Origin: Calditrichota bacterium
GTDB taxonomy: Bacteria > Zhuqueibacterota > Zhuqueibacteria > Zhuqueibacterales > Geothermadaptataceae
NCBI GenBank assembly: GCA_008501765.1
Contig: QQUE01000020.1
Location: 1 to 64,000, forward strand
Length of the DNA stretch: 64,000 nt
Reading direction: 5' to 3'
In this document: positions 35,903-46,001 of the stretch, piece after piece
Position numbering within the stretch: position 1 is the first letter of the stretch
Layout of the letters: the number at the start of each line of letters is the position of its first letter
The notes under the pieces: model-generated
What the model saw: the letters and a program-made list of their open reading frames with translations, nothing else
The model's database searches: none
What the model was told of the DNA's origin: nothing
Translations under genes and position numbers: made by a program

Positions 35903-36043
35903 TTTTTGAATACGACGCGCTGCACAAAAACAAATCATCGCGACTGCCCGTTGCGTACAGAAGAGCCACCCGGAAATCACCATGCCCGTTGTGATTAATC
36001 ACGGCAAAATTTGTCAACGCGTCTGCATGCTAAATAGAGTACG

Positions 36044-37084
36044 ATGAGTAAGAAAATAATTAAATTCGGGCTGATTTTGATTTTGTTTATTCTCGCAGCC
36101 TGCGTTAAAAATGAACCGGCATTTATCGAGCTGAAATTTGATGGTTCCACCATGGGCACGTCGTACATGGTGAAAATTGTGACTCCTGCCGGAAGTGATC
36201 CTAAAAAATTTCAAACAGATCTGCAAAAAAATGTGGATGATATTCTGTACAAGCTCGATAAATTGCAGATGTCGACCTACAGTAAAAATTCGGAGTTATC
36301 TCAATTTAATCTGTCTAAAAAATTGGACTGGTTTCCGGTTTCTGCTGAACTGGCTACCGTTTTTGATAAAAGCGATGAAATTTATCAGCGAACAGCCGGT
36401 GCATTTGATATCACCGTCGGACCACTGGTAAATTTATGGGGTTTTGGACCAGAGTTGCAATCTGCCAAAATTCCGACGGAAAATGCAATTAAAGCCCGAA
36501 AACGGCTTGTGGGACAACAAAATATCGCTGTTCGCCTGCATCCACCAGCCATAAAAAAAACAAAGGCAGATGTCTACTGCGATTTATCGGCCATTGCGAA
36601 AGGATTTGCTGTCGACGAAGTTGCCGCCTATTTAGCAAACGCGGGATTTAAAAATTATCTTGTTGAGATTGGTGGTGAAATTCGGGCCAGTGGACGAAAA
36701 GCAAATGGCGATGTCTGGCGTATCGGCGTGGCCACACCGGTGAGCCGGGGGGGGATTCAAAAAGTGGTTCGTGTGGCCGATACGGGCATGGCCACTTCGG
36801 GTGATTATCTCAATTATTTTGAAAAAAATGGTGTGCGCTATTCGCACACAATCGATCCGGTCACCGGAAAGCCGATCACCCATAAACTGGCCTCGGTCAC
36901 GATTATTCATCCTTCGTGCATGATTGCCGACGGCTATGCCACCGCAATCAATGTTATGGGCCCGGAAAAAGGCTATGAATTTGCGCTCGAAAGGAATTTA
37001 CCGGTTTTGATGATTGTTCGCAGTGATGACGGTTTCATCGAAAAAATGACGCCGCAATTTGAAAAAATATTTACCCAAAAATAG
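36044..37084 (+). CDS. apbE: ApbE: FAD:protein FMN transferase (lipoprotein)
   Basis: The 346-residue protein has a lipoprotein signal ending in LAAC (about residues 15-22), then MGTSYMVKIV and the ApbE core AGAFDITVGPLVNLWGFG, DLSAIAKGFAVDEVAAYL, EIGGEIRASG and a metal-binding DPVTGKP/TSGDYLNYF region. It moves FMN from FAD to the threonines of NqrB and NqrC in the periplasm, using magnesium. Its position after nqrF and before the nqrM-like gene is the standard arrangement. Confidence 0.96.
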   Translation: MSKKIIKFGLILILFILAACVKNEPAFIELKFDGSTMGTSYMVKIVTPAGSDPKKFQTDLQKNVDDILYKLDKLQMSTYSKNSELSQFNLSKKLDWFPVSAELATVFDKSDEIYQRTAGAFDITVGPLVNLWGFGPELQSAKIPTENAIKARKRLVGQQNIAVRLHPPAIKKTKADVYCDLSAIAKGFAVDEVAAYLANAGFKNYLVEIGGEIRASGRKANGDVWRIGVATPVSRGGIQKVVRVADTGMATSGDYLNYFEKNGVRYSHTIDPVTGKPITHKLASVTIIHPSCMIADGYATAINVMGPEKGYEFALERNLPVLMIVRSDDGFIEKMTPQFEKIFTQK

Positions 37085-37095
37085 AGAATATTAAA

Positions 37096-37293
37096 ATGGT
37101 ACCTTATTTAATCGTATTCGGATTTATGGTAGTCGGTTTTACCTTCATGGCTGCCATGCTGCATTTCGCTCAGTGGAAGAAAAAAGAAGGCAGTTGCGGT
37201 TGCAGCGCCGGCCTGGAAGAAGAATATTTACTCTCCGGCAAATTGCCGACAACCTGTGCCCGGACGGGGCAGAGCTGTTCGAATAAAAAATAA
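37096..37293 (+). CDS. nqrM: NqrM-like maturation factor
   Basis: The 65-residue protein has one membrane helix (about 3-24), then GSCGCSAGLEEEYLL and CARTGQSC, giving five cysteines in total. NqrM proteins are small membrane proteins with a C-rich tail needed to deliver iron to the central NqrD/E site. Their tail is usually GSCGG...CxC. The match here is partial, but size, helix, cysteines and position 11 bases after apbE support the call. Confidence 0.75.
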   Translation: MVPYLIVFGFMVVGFTFMAAMLHFAQWKKKEGSCGCSAGLEEEYLLSGKLPTTCARTGQSCSNKK

Positions 37294-37295
37294 GC

Positions 37296-37324
37296 TTGAT
37301 TGTGTAAGAACATTTCACTATAAT
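37296..37324 (+). promoter_or_regulatory. sigma-70-like promoter of the metal-resistance operon
   Basis: TTGATT (37296-37301) and a perfect TATAAT (37319-37324) are separated by 17 bases. It is 40 bases upstream of the first ORF of the island and directly after the nqrM-like gene. FCB bacteria partly use other promoter types, so the match is suggestive only. Confidence 0.6.
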
Positions 37325-37363
37325 TCGCGTCCTGATAAACACAAGTAACGAAATTGGACTTAA

Positions 37364-37726
37364 ATGAAATCAGTTTTTAATAAAATTTTCTTAATCACGG
37401 CACTAATCCTGCTTTTTGGGCAGGGGGCTAATCAGGTTTTTTGTGGCGATATCGACTGCCTTGAAGAAGATGCCTCAGGACATTGCTCAACTTTGCTGTG
37501 CAGTATTTTTAGTGGCGAAAGTAGCGACAGTGGCAATGGGACACATTCCAACCCTGCAGGGCAAGATAGCGACGGTGATTGTCCGTGTGTGTGTCATATT
37601 CAGTTCAATAGCACAGATGCAGCCTCGCTTAAGTTTGAGCTCACAATTATCGGTCAAATCACTGTCGATTCGACAGAATACTCCAAGATTTTCATCTATC
37701 CCATCTATCATCCTCCAACCGTATAA
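37364..37726 (+). CDS. small secreted cysteine-rich protein
   Basis: The 120-residue protein has a signal peptide (about residues 7-27), then GDIDCLEEDASGHC, CS and CPCVCH, with a Gly/Ser/Asp-rich middle. Eight cysteines and a lone histidine lie in the mature part up to about residue 90. Such proteins often precede RND efflux operons in this phylum, and a periplasmic metal-binding role is reasonable (inference). I do not recognise a named family. It begins the operon after the promoter at 37296. Confidence 0.75.
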   Translation: MKSVFNKIFLITALILLFGQGANQVFCGDIDCLEEDASGHCSTLLCSIFSGESSDSGNGTHSNPAGQDSDGDCPCVCHIQFNSTDAASLKFELTIIGQITVDSTEYSKIFIYPIYHPPTV

Positions 37727-38025
37727 TCTCTCTACTTTCATTCTCTTATTTTACACTTATAGCATTTAATCGTATTTGATTAGAGCAGTCGTTATTCCAT
37801 TTCGTGTTGTTTGCAATATCGGGAAATCCTTCTATTGAATCAGCGCCAGTTTTGAAAATGGCAGGAAATTTCCCATTACGCAGCTTCGGTAAAACCGGAA
37901 CGACTGCCATTGCTAAACAGTTATTTTCAAATATTAACCTAGAAATATCCATTTTTCGGTCAGATTCAAGTTTGTTTGCACCTTTTAATCTGTGCCTGAT
38001 AAATGCAATTAACCGGAGTTTTCAA

Positions 38026-39351
38026 ATGCAAATAAAGCAGATAGTGCTTTCATGTGCACTTTCAGCAATCTTTCTTTTTAAGTGCAGCGGCGCACGGGTA
38101 GCGATGCATTCTTCAGCTCACGTGCCTCTTCTCACTGATAAAATTGAGACCATAAAAAATAACATCGAGCCACCTGATACCCTTTTGCTGGACAATGCCA
38201 TATCCCTGGCATTGAAAAACAATCTCGAATTGCGAGCATTTTTAACGGAAATCAAAGCGCGTGAAGCGCTCACCCTGCAGGAAAGCTTGCTCCCCAATCC
38301 TGAGCTGGATATCGAGCTGGAGAATTTTGCCGGTAGTGGTTCTCTTGGTGGAGTAAAAGGCAACGAAACCACGCTGGCAATCGGTCAATTAATTGAGCTT
38401 GGAGGGAAGCGCGCGAAGCGCACACAAGTTGCCGCCTTGCAAAGTGATTTGGCTTTGTGGCGCTATGAAATTGCACGATTGAATATCGTGACAAATGTTC
38501 GCCGGGAGTATGCTCAGGTCTTTTTGGCACAGGAAAAACTTGATCTCGATCGCAAACTTCTTGCGCTCTCCGGAGCATTTAAAGCAAATATTGATACACT
38601 GGTTTTGGCCGGACGTCTTTCACAAGCGGAGTCGGCCCGCGCCCAGGTTGAATTGTCGCAAAGGAGACTGACGCTGCAAAGAAGTCAGCGGGAATTAAAT
38701 AATGCCCAAAGACGGCTTACAGCAATCTGGGGCACCGGCAACGTTGATTTTTCTGTGGTAAAAGGCAGTCTGACATTCATTAAATCGATGCCAAGTGCGG
38801 ACCGGGTGATGCAATCTTTGGAAAATAGCCCTGCACTTATCGAGCAGAAATCAATTATTGCAGTACAAAAAACCAAAACAGCGCTGGCCAAAGCGCTCGC
38901 TATTCCAGATCCGGTAATCCGGGCAGGATATCGTCATTTCAATGAAACTGACGATAAAGCCTTCGTTGCCGGATTAAGCATTCCGCTGACAATTTTTAAC
39001 CGGAATCAGGGTGGCAAAGAGGAAGCAAAGCTGCGTGAATTGCAGGCCGAACAATTCTATGCGAGCCTGAAAAACGATGTTCAGACTGAGGTAAGCAACC
39101 GGCTGGAAACCATTCGCACGATTGCCGCAGAAATTGAAATGATACAGGAAATCATCATTCCCGAAGCACAAAAAGCTTACAATATTATTAATCAAAACTA
39201 CCGGTTGGGTAAATATGCTTTAATCGATTTACTGGATGCCCAGCGGCAGTTGTTTGATGCGCAAGGCCGCTTTCTCGATGCTCTGGGCGAGATCAAGCTG
39301 GAAATTATTGAACTTGAAGGTCGCCTTGGTCGATCCCTGGACTCACTCTAA
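38026..39351 (+). CDS. TolC/CzcC-type outer-membrane factor (lipoprotein)
   Basis: The 441-residue protein has a signal with a cysteine (SAIFLFKCSG, lipobox-like) and two OEP helical-hairpin repeats, with alpha-helical segments at NNLELRAFLTEIKAREAL and RLSQAESARAQVELSQRR, and ARGxx-type beta strands between. As CzcC it forms the outer-membrane exit channel. I chose ATG at 38026 (GGAG upstream) over a start at 37804, which would add 74 non-conserved residues before the signal. It is followed by the adaptor gene, in the usual C-B-A order. Confidence 0.92.
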   Translation: MQIKQIVLSCALSAIFLFKCSGARVAMHSSAHVPLLTDKIETIKNNIEPPDTLLLDNAISLALKNNLELRAFLTEIKAREALTLQESLLPNPELDIELENFAGSGSLGGVKGNETTLAIGQLIELGGKRAKRTQVAALQSDLALWRYEIARLNIVTNVRREYAQVFLAQEKLDLDRKLLALSGAFKANIDTLVLAGRLSQAESARAQVELSQRRLTLQRSQRELNNAQRRLTAIWGTGNVDFSVVKGSLTFIKSMPSADRVMQSLENSPALIEQKSIIAVQKTKTALAKALAIPDPVIRAGYRHFNETDDKAFVAGLSIPLTIFNRNQGGKEEAKLRELQAEQFYASLKNDVQTEVSNRLETIRTIAAEIEMIQEIIIPEAQKAYNIINQNYRLGKYALIDLLDAQRQLFDAQGRFLDALGEIKLEIIELEGRLGRSLDSL

Positions 39352-39374
39352 ATAGATATAAAAAGGAATTGAAA

Positions 39375-40328
39375 ATGAAACGAACTCAAGCTAATGCAAT
39401 TGCATTATTTAATATATTTTTGATGGCGCTTTTTTTCATAAGCTGTGAAAGCAAACCAGCTCATGAAGAAGGCGAAAAGACTGAACACGAGGGTGAACGC
39501 CGTAGCGAAATTGTTCAACTCAGTAAACAGGAGTTGGATGAATTTGGTATTGAACTCGCGAATGCCGGACCGGGAAAACTGAAAATTCATGTTTCTCTTC
39601 CGGGTGAAATTATCATCCCGCCAGACAACCTGGCCCATATCCATCCCCGTTTCCCGGGCATGGTGAAAAAAGTGTTCAAACACATCGGCGATTTTGTGAA
39701 AAAGGGGGAAACTCTGGCGATTATCGAAGGCAATGAATCGCTCACGGAATACAAAGTCAATTCATTGATAGATGGAATTATCGTCGAAAAACACCTTTCT
39801 CTTGGCGAAGTAGTGGATAACAGCGAACACGGCTTTGTTGTTGCCGACCTGAGTAACGTGTGGGCCATGCTGACGCTTTATCAAAAAGATTTGCCCTCTG
39901 TTGAAATCGGTCAGAAAGTGACCATCTCAGCCGGGCTGGAATTACCGAAAAGCGAGGGAATAATCGCTTATATCTCGCCAATTATCGATGAAACAACCCG
40001 CACTGCAGAAGCCCGCATTGTGTTAAAAAATACACTGGGACATTGGAAACCGGGTCTGTTTGTCACTGGAGAAATAATTACTTCCGATGTTGAAGTTGCT
40101 TTGCTGGTACCTAAAACTGCTCTTGAAATATTTGAAAATCAAAATGTAGTTTTTGTCCAATCCAAAGAGGGCTTTGTTCCGCGCGCTGTTCAAATCGGTC
40201 GTCGAAATGAAGTTTCCGTTGAGGTTATCGGCGGGTTAAATCCTGGTGAGACTTATGTTTCCAAAGGTGGTTTTACATTGAAGGCAGAATTGCAAAAAAG
40301 CGAGCTTGGCGAAGGGCATGGACATTAA
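39375..40328 (+). CDS. CzcB/CusB-type periplasmic adaptor (lipoprotein)
   Basis: The 317-residue protein has a lipoprotein signal (FFISCES) and a histidine/glutamate-rich N-terminus. The adaptor core has IHPRFPGMVKKVFKHIGDFVKKGETLAIIEG (a lipoyl-like hairpin) and YISPIIDETTRTAEARIVLKN, and a short C-terminal HGH tail. It bridges the RND pump and the CzcC channel. The ATG at 39375 is favoured over TTG at 39369, with AGGA upstream. Confidence 0.93.
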   Translation: MKRTQANAIALFNIFLMALFFISCESKPAHEEGEKTEHEGERRSEIVQLSKQELDEFGIELANAGPGKLKIHVSLPGEIIIPPDNLAHIHPRFPGMVKKVFKHIGDFVKKGETLAIIEGNESLTEYKVNSLIDGIIVEKHLSLGEVVDNSEHGFVVADLSNVWAMLTLYQKDLPSVEIGQKVTISAGLELPKSEGIIAYISPIIDETTRTAEARIVLKNTLGHWKPGLFVTGEIITSDVEVALLVPKTALEIFENQNVVFVQSKEGFVPRAVQIGRRNEVSVEVIGGLNPGETYVSKGGFTLKAELQKSELGEGHGH

Positions 40329-40343
40329 ATCAGAAAGAAAAAC

Positions 40344-43300
40344 ATGAAAACAATTATAGATTTTTCACTTAAAAACCGGCTCCTGCTGGTTGTGCTTGGT
40401 GTACTCGTGCTGGCCGGCGGTTTTTACAGCTACCGGCAATTGCCCATTGACGCCTTCCCGGATGTGTCCCCGGCGTTGGTGCAAGTCTTTACGGTTACGG
40501 AAGGCCTGGCCCCGGAAGAGATCGAAAAATACGTGACTTTCCCGGTAGAAGTCGCCATGAATGGCTTGCCAAATCTCGATCATATCCGTTCGGTATCCAA
40601 CTTTGGGCTGTCGGTCGTCAATATTTATTTTGAAGATGAAACGGATATATATTTTTCCCGGCAACTTGTAAACGAACGTTTGCAGGAAGCTCGTGAGCAA
40701 ATCCCCGAAGGTTTTGGCGATCCGCAAATGGGCCCAATTTCTACCGGAATGGGCTTGATTTTATTTTATTATTTGCGCGATGAAACCGGAGATTATACAT
40801 TGACTGAGTTGCGCACCATTCAAGACTGGCTCATCAAATACCAATTGCAAACCGTGCCCGGTGTAACCGAAGTGCTCGGCATCGGCGGGTGGGAGAAACA
40901 ATTTCAGGTCATCGTCAATCCCGATGCGCTGCTGCGCTATGACGTTACTCTCGCTGATTTGATTGAAAAAATACACGCCAACAATCTTAATGTGGGCGCC
41001 CAGTTTATCGAAAAAAACGCAGAAGAATTTATCGTGCGCTCCGTTGGTCTGGCGCAATCCATCACGGACATTGAAAATATTGTTATCAAAGCCGATGACG
41101 GCACACCGATTTTTTTACGCCAATTGGCATCAATTGAAATTGGCGGGGCTGTCAGGCGCGGGGTGCAAACCATGGATGGCGTGAAGGAGGTCGTTTCCGG
41201 TCAGGTAGTCAAACTCTACGGCAGCAATTCATCCACTGTCATCGGTCAGGTAGAACAAAAATTGGTGGAAATCAACAAGTCGCTGCCGCCAGGTATAAAA
41301 CTCATCCCTTATTATCAACAAAAATCGCTGGTCGAAGCGGCAGTCAGCACCGTCACCATCGCCCTGGTGCAAGGCATTTTTCTGGTGATGCTCATCCTGT
41401 TGGTGTTCATGGGGTCGGTTCGTCCCAGCCTGGTGGTCGCTTTGTCGATTCCGTTTTCAATCCTGTTCGCGATGATAGGCATGTATTACTTCGGAATATC
41501 TGTCAACCTGATGTCCTTTGGCGGCCTCGCTATCGCCATCGGAATGATGGTGGATGGCACGATTGTTATGGTGGAAAATATCGACCGCCTGTTGCGGGAA
41601 TCAAATGGCGATCAGCCGCGGATTTATGCGGTGGCCCGGGCGTCAAAAGAGGTGGCCCGGCCGATTCTATTTGCCATCTCAATAATCATCGTCGTTTTCC
41701 TTCCGTTATTCACACTGCAAGGCGTCGAGGGCAAAACCTTTAAACCGCTTGCCTATACAGTTTCATTGGCCATGCTGGGATCACTGGTTTTTGCCCTGTT
41801 CCTGGCGCCGGTTTTTTCACAAATGATTATGCGCCGCCCGATAAGCGCAGAAAATTCTGCAGAAAATAATGAGAACTTTCTGCTGCGTTTTTTGCAGAAA
41901 ATTTACCGACCGGTGGTCACATTTTTGGTCAGAAAGCGCATACTTGCAGTTGCTTTAGCGCTGGCGCTGTTCGTCATTGGTGCTTTGATTTATCCACGAC
42001 TGGGTTCAGAATTTACACCGACTTTGCAGGAAGGCACGATAGTTATGCGCCTGACCCTGGCCCCGTCAATTTCTTTGAATCAAAGTATAAAAACAACCCA
42101 GATTGTCGAACGGCGGATTAAAAAAATACAGGAAGTGAATACGGTTGTAACCCGCATCGGCCGCGGTGAAGTGGGTGCACACACCGATCCCATCAACAGC
42201 GCTGAAATGTATATTTTATTAAAAGATAAAAGTGAATGGCGCGAGGCGGAAACCCAGGCCGATCTTGAAGATTTGATCCGTGATGAAGCGGGCAATATCC
42301 CAGGTGTTTTGGCCAACTTTACCCAGCCAATTCAAATGACCGTGGATGAATTACTCGAGGGCGTGCGCGCTGAACTCGCCATCAAACTATTTGGCGATGA
42401 TCTTGAAACTTTGAAAAAGACGGCCGATGAAGTGGCGCGCGTCATTCAGGGCGTTCCCGGTGCTGCCGATGTGCAGCCCGACCAGGTCAGTGGTACGCCA
42501 CAATTGCTGATTAAAGTGGATCGCCAGGCTATCGCCCGCTATGGAATCAACGTGCAGGATGTGCAGCAAACCGTCCGCGCTTCTGTGGGCGGTGAAACAG
42601 CCGGACAGCTTTTTGAAGGTGTGCGCCGCTTTGATATTTTGGTGCGTTTTGATGAGAATTATCGCAACACACCCGAGGCTATTAGTCAGATATTAATAGA
42701 AGCGCCAAATGGCGCCAAAGTGCCATTGAGTCAGTTAACCCGGATTTCAGAAATAGTCGGGCCACGACAAATTACCCGTGAAAACAGCCAGCGTTTTATA
42801 ACTATTCAGTGTAATGTAACTGGTCGGGATATTGTTTCATTTGTCGAAGAAGGGCAAAAAGCTATTGACGAAAAAATCAGTTTGCCAGCAGGCTATTATG
42901 TAACTTGGGGCGGACAGTTTCGCCTGCAACAAGAAGCTAATAAGCGTCTGGCTGTGGTTGTCCCCATCACCCTTTTAATTATTTTTCTGCTGCTTTATTC
43001 CAGTTTCAATTCCATGAAAAATACCTTTCTTATTCTGCTGAACATCCCGCTGGCATTAGTGGGCGGTGTAGTGGGGCTGTGGCTGACCGGGCAGAATTTG
43101 TCCGTGCCTTCATCCATTGGTTTTATCGCATTGTTTGGCATCGCTCTCGAAAATGGGATGGTGCTGGTCACCTACTTAAATCAATTGCTGCGTGATGGTG
43201 TTGATGTCGACAAAGCTTCAATAAAAGGCGCCCTGTTGCGATTACGCCCTGTGCTGATGACTGCAATGACAACGGCTTTGGGCCTGATTCCATTACTTTT

Positions 43301-43445
43301 AGCGGCTGGCGTTGGCAGCGAAGTTCAGCGCCCGCTGGCCACTGTAGTTGTCGGCGGGTTGGTCACTTCAACCATTTTAACTCTATTGGTTATCCCGGCG
43401 ATTTATAAATGGTTTGCTATCGATATTAAAGACGAAGAAATGTAA
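40344..43445 (+). CDS. CzcA/CusA-family RND heavy-metal efflux pump
   Basis: The 1033-residue pump has the RND layout: helix, periplasmic domain 1, six helices, helix, periplasmic domain 2 and five helices. The central helix 4 motif GMMVDGTIVMVENI carries the acidic residue used in proton coupling of CzcA. It exports divalent metals (Zn, Cd, Co) or Cu/Ag; the P-ATPase downstream points to Zn/Cd. The three CusA-type methionines could not be placed, which fits CzcA better than CusA. Length is normal. Confidence 0.95.
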   Translation: MKTIIDFSLKNRLLLVVLGVLVLAGGFYSYRQLPIDAFPDVSPALVQVFTVTEGLAPEEIEKYVTFPVEVAMNGLPNLDHIRSVSNFGLSVVNIYFEDETDIYFSRQLVNERLQEAREQIPEGFGDPQMGPISTGMGLILFYYLRDETGDYTLTELRTIQDWLIKYQLQTVPGVTEVLGIGGWEKQFQVIVNPDALLRYDVTLADLIEKIHANNLNVGAQFIEKNAEEFIVRSVGLAQSITDIENIVIKADDGTPIFLRQLASIEIGGAVRRGVQTMDGVKEVVSGQVVKLYGSNSSTVIGQVEQKLVEINKSLPPGIKLIPYYQQKSLVEAAVSTVTIALVQGIFLVMLILLVFMGSVRPSLVVALSIPFSILFAMIGMYYFGISVNLMSFGGLAIAIGMMVDGTIVMVENIDRLLRESNGDQPRIYAVARASKEVARPILFAISIIIVVFLPLFTLQGVEGKTFKPLAYTVSLAMLGSLVFALFLAPVFSQMIMRRPISAENSAENNENFLLRFLQKIYRPVVTFLVRKRILAVALALALFVIGALIYPRLGSEFTPTLQEGTIVMRLTLAPSISLNQSIKTTQIVERRIKKIQEVNTVVTRIGRGEVGAHTDPINSAEMYILLKDKSEWREAETQADLEDLIRDEAGNIPGVLANFTQPIQMTVDELLEGVRAELAIKLFGDDLETLKKTADEVARVIQGVPGAADVQPDQVSGTPQLLIKVDRQAIARYGINVQDVQQTVRASVGGETAGQLFEGVRRFDILVRFDENYRNTPEAISQILIEAPNGAKVPLSQLTRISEIVGPRQITRENSQRFITIQCNVTGRDIVSFVEEGQKAIDEKISLPAGYYVTWGGQFRLQQEANKRLAVVVPITLLIIFLLLYSSFNSMKNTFLILLNIPLALVGGVVGLWLTGQNLSVPSSIGFIALFGIALENGMVLVTYLNQLLRDGVDVDKASIKGALLRLRPVLMTAMTTALGLIPLLLAAGVGSEVQRPLATVVVGGLVTSTILTLLVIPAIYKWFAIDIKDEEM

Positions 43446-43457
43446 TCTGTTTTAATG

Positions 43458-43479
43458 GGCGATGGGAAAAGTCATCGCC
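43458..43479. terminator. weak hairpin between pump and PII genes
   Basis: GGCGATG (43458-43464) pairs with CATCGCC (43473-43479) around an 8-base loop. Only TGTTATAA follows, so it is at best a weak terminator or an RNA-stabilising hairpin that would lower downstream expression. Confidence 0.55.
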
Positions 43480-43508
43480 TGTTATAATAACATAAATGGA
43501 GATTTAAA

Positions 43509-43850
43509 ATGAAAGAAATAAAAGCAATTATCCGTCCGTTCAAATCGGATGAGGTCATTACTGATTTGCATCAAATAGAAGAATTACCCGGAATAACAAT
43601 TTCCGAGATATAAGGTTTTGGTAAATCCAAAGCAAAGGGCGCTAAAGATGCAATCACAGAAGGATTGCATTTGTTTGTTAAAAAGGTAAAAATAGAAATC
43701 GTCGTTCACGACAATATGGTTGATCAAGTTGTCAATTGCATTCAAAAAATTGCTCATACCGGAAATCCGGGTGATGGAAAGATATTTATCATTGAAGTAG
43801 ATGATACAATAAAAATTAGGACAAGTGAACGGGGCAGTGAGGCCATTTAG
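43509..43850 (+). pseudogene. PII-family gene interrupted by an in-frame stop
   Basis: In frame 43509-43850 (114 codons) the translation reads MKEIKAIIRPFKSDEVITDL ... ITISEI, then TAA at 43611-43613, then GFGKSKAKGAKDAI ... VKIEIVVHDN ... GDGKIFIIEVDD. PII proteins have a basic residue here (EV(K/R)GFG), and TAA differs from AAA by one base. The GFGxSKxKG T-loop, KxxIxxV and GDGxIF signatures are otherwise intact. Frame and spacing are perfect, so this is a recent nonsense mutation or a sequencing error. PII proteins linked to metal efflux operons (the PII-NG group) are known, and it sits between the pump and the P-ATPase. Confidence 0.88.
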
Positions 43851-43893
43851 AAAAAAATAAAGTATGATCTTTATAATACACTGAGAAATAAAT

Positions 43894-45978
43894 ATGAAAA
43901 AATATCATCTGAAAAACCTGGATTGTGCCTCCTGTGCAGCAAAAATAGAGAGAGGTGTTTCTCAGTTGGATGAAGTAAAATTTGTTTCAGTCAATTTTGC
44001 TACATCAACGATGACCCTTGATTGCGCGGATGACCAAAAAGCGCTGGCGGAGGTTCAGGCAATTGAACCGGAAGTCCAGATAGTCGAACCAAATCAACGA
44101 TCGGGAGATTTGTCCAAATCCGAACTGTTTGAAAACAAAGCGGAATTGCTGCGGATTTTGCTAACCGTCATTATATTGCTGGGCGGGTTGCTTTTCGAAG
44201 ATCAACTTCTCAAGTCTCCTTTTGGCATCGGGAAGTATCTGGTTTTTGGAATAGCCTACCTTATCAGCGGCTACAAGGTTGTCAGGACGGCGGCTAAAAA
44301 CATTATCAAAGGCAAGATTTTCGATGAACAATTCCTGATGACGATCGCGACTTTGGGCGCCGTTGCAATCGATGAGATGCCTGAAGCCGTTGCGGTGATG
44401 CTGTTTTATGTCGTCGGTGAGTTTTTTCAGGATTTTGCCGTCAACCGCTCCCGCAGATCGGTTCAATCCCTGCTGGCTCTAAAGCCGGAATACGCAAATT
44501 TAAAATTGGATACGGAAATAGCGCAGGTAGACCCGGAGACTGTAAACGTAGGTCAGACCATAATAGTCAAAGCTGGTGAAAGAATTCCACTCGATGGCCT
44601 CGTTATCGATGGGAATTCGCTTGTGGATACATCAGCTCTCACTGGTGAATCCATCCCCACACCGGTCAATCCACAGGCGATCGTTCTTTCCGGGATGATC
44701 AATAAATCAGGCGTATTAACCGTCGAGGTGACCAAACCTTACCGGGAATCCTCCATAGCCCGGATTTTGGAGTTGGTGGAAAATGCCGCCAGCAAAAAAG
44801 CCGAAACGGAAAAATTCATCACCACTTTTGCGCGCTATTATACGCCGGTCGTGGTTTTTAGCGCATTAGTTCTGGCCCTGATACCACCGCTGCTCATAAC
44901 CGGAGCCACTTTTGAAGACTGGATTTACCGGGCGCTTGTGGTATTGGTTATCTCCTGCCCATGCGCATTGGTGATTAGCATTCCCCTGGGTTATTTCGGT
45001 GGTATTGGTGGTGCCGCTAAACGAGGAGTTTTAGTTAAGGGTTCAAACTATCTTGATGCTCTTACTGAATTAAAAACAGTTGTATTTGATAAAACCGGCA
45101 CGCTGACAAAGGGTGAATTCAAAGTTTCTAAAATAGTTACTGCAAACAATTTTACCGAAACACAGGTTTTGCAGTATGCCGCTCAGGTTGAGGCTAATTC
45201 CAATCATCCGATTGCAGCTGCAATCGTTGCTGAATATACGCCCAAAGTGGATCTTTCCAACGTGGAAGATGTTGAGGAAATTCCAGGGCATGGCCTGATC
45301 GCAAAAGCTGATGGAAAGACCATAACAGTTGGAAATGACCGCTTGTTACACCGGGAAAATATCGAGCATCCGGTGTGCGATGTTGAAGGGACTGTGATTC
45401 ATCTGGCAGTAGAAAACACGTACGCTGGTTATATTGTCATTTCAGATAACATAAAGGATGACGCACAAGATGCGATAGATAAACTAAATGCCAAGAATAT
45501 TAAAACGATGATGTTGACTGGCGACAATAAAAATGCAGCCAACTCCATTGCGCGGAAACTCAAGATAGACCAATACTATTCTGAGTTATTACCCGAAGAT
45601 AAGCTGGATCATCTGGAGCGCATAATATCAGAATCACAACCCGGAAAAGTCGCTTTCGTGGGTGATGGCATCAACGATGCTCCGGTGCTGGCCAGAGCGG
45701 ATATAGGGATCGCCATGGGTGCTTTGGGTTCAGACGCCGCAGTTGAAACAGCTGATGTCGTTTTGATGACCGACAATCCTTCTAAAGTGGTCACTGCTGT
45801 AGATATAGCACATAAAACTCGTAAAATTGTATGGCAGAATATTCTCTTCGCAATGGGTGTGAAATTGATGTTTATCGGCCTGGGAGTCATAGGTATCGCC
45901 ACAATGTGGGAGGCTGTTTTTGGCGATATGGGTGTCGCCCTGGTTGCCATTTTTAATGCCATGCGAGTGAAAAACTAA
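43894..45978 (+). CDS. Zn/Cd-type P1B ATPase
   Basis: The 694-residue protein has an N-terminal HMA domain with CASC (C11, C14), membrane helices, the CPC motif at about residues 354-356 (SCPCALVISIPLGYFGGIGG), the phosphorylation site DKTGTLTKG at residue 399 and the hinge GDGINDAP near residue 590. The CPCALVISIPLG form with downstream AAKRGVLVKG is typical of ZntA/CadA. It pumps metal out of the cytosol into the periplasm, where CzcCBA could remove it. It is preceded by the broken PII gene and followed 23 bases later by the sensor kinase gene. Confidence 0.93.
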   Translation: MKKYHLKNLDCASCAAKIERGVSQLDEVKFVSVNFATSTMTLDCADDQKALAEVQAIEPEVQIVEPNQRSGDLSKSELFENKAELLRILLTVIILLGGLLFEDQLLKSPFGIGKYLVFGIAYLISGYKVVRTAAKNIIKGKIFDEQFLMTIATLGAVAIDEMPEAVAVMLFYVVGEFFQDFAVNRSRRSVQSLLALKPEYANLKLDTEIAQVDPETVNVGQTIIVKAGERIPLDGLVIDGNSLVDTSALTGESIPTPVNPQAIVLSGMINKSGVLTVEVTKPYRESSIARILELVENAASKKAETEKFITTFARYYTPVVVFSALVLALIPPLLITGATFEDWIYRALVVLVISCPCALVISIPLGYFGGIGGAAKRGVLVKGSNYLDALTELKTVVFDKTGTLTKGEFKVSKIVTANNFTETQVLQYAAQVEANSNHPIAAAIVAEYTPKVDLSNVEDVEEIPGHGLIAKADGKTITVGNDRLLHRENIEHPVCDVEGTVIHLAVENTYAGYIVISDNIKDDAQDAIDKLNAKNIKTMMLTGDNKNAANSIARKLKIDQYYSELLPEDKLDHLERIISESQPGKVAFVGDGINDAPVLARADIGIAMGALGSDAAVETADVVLMTDNPSKVVTAVDIAHKTRKIVWQNILFAMGVKLMFIGLGVIGIATMWEAVFGDMGVALVAIFNAMRVKN

Positions 45979-46001
45979 CGCTAAAAAAAAGTTCTAACAA
46001 G

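Noticed and set aside
37804-38025. 74-residue N-terminal extension of the CzcC-like protein
   Set aside because: It lies before a good signal peptide and ribosome-binding site at 38026 and has no similarity to outer-membrane factors.
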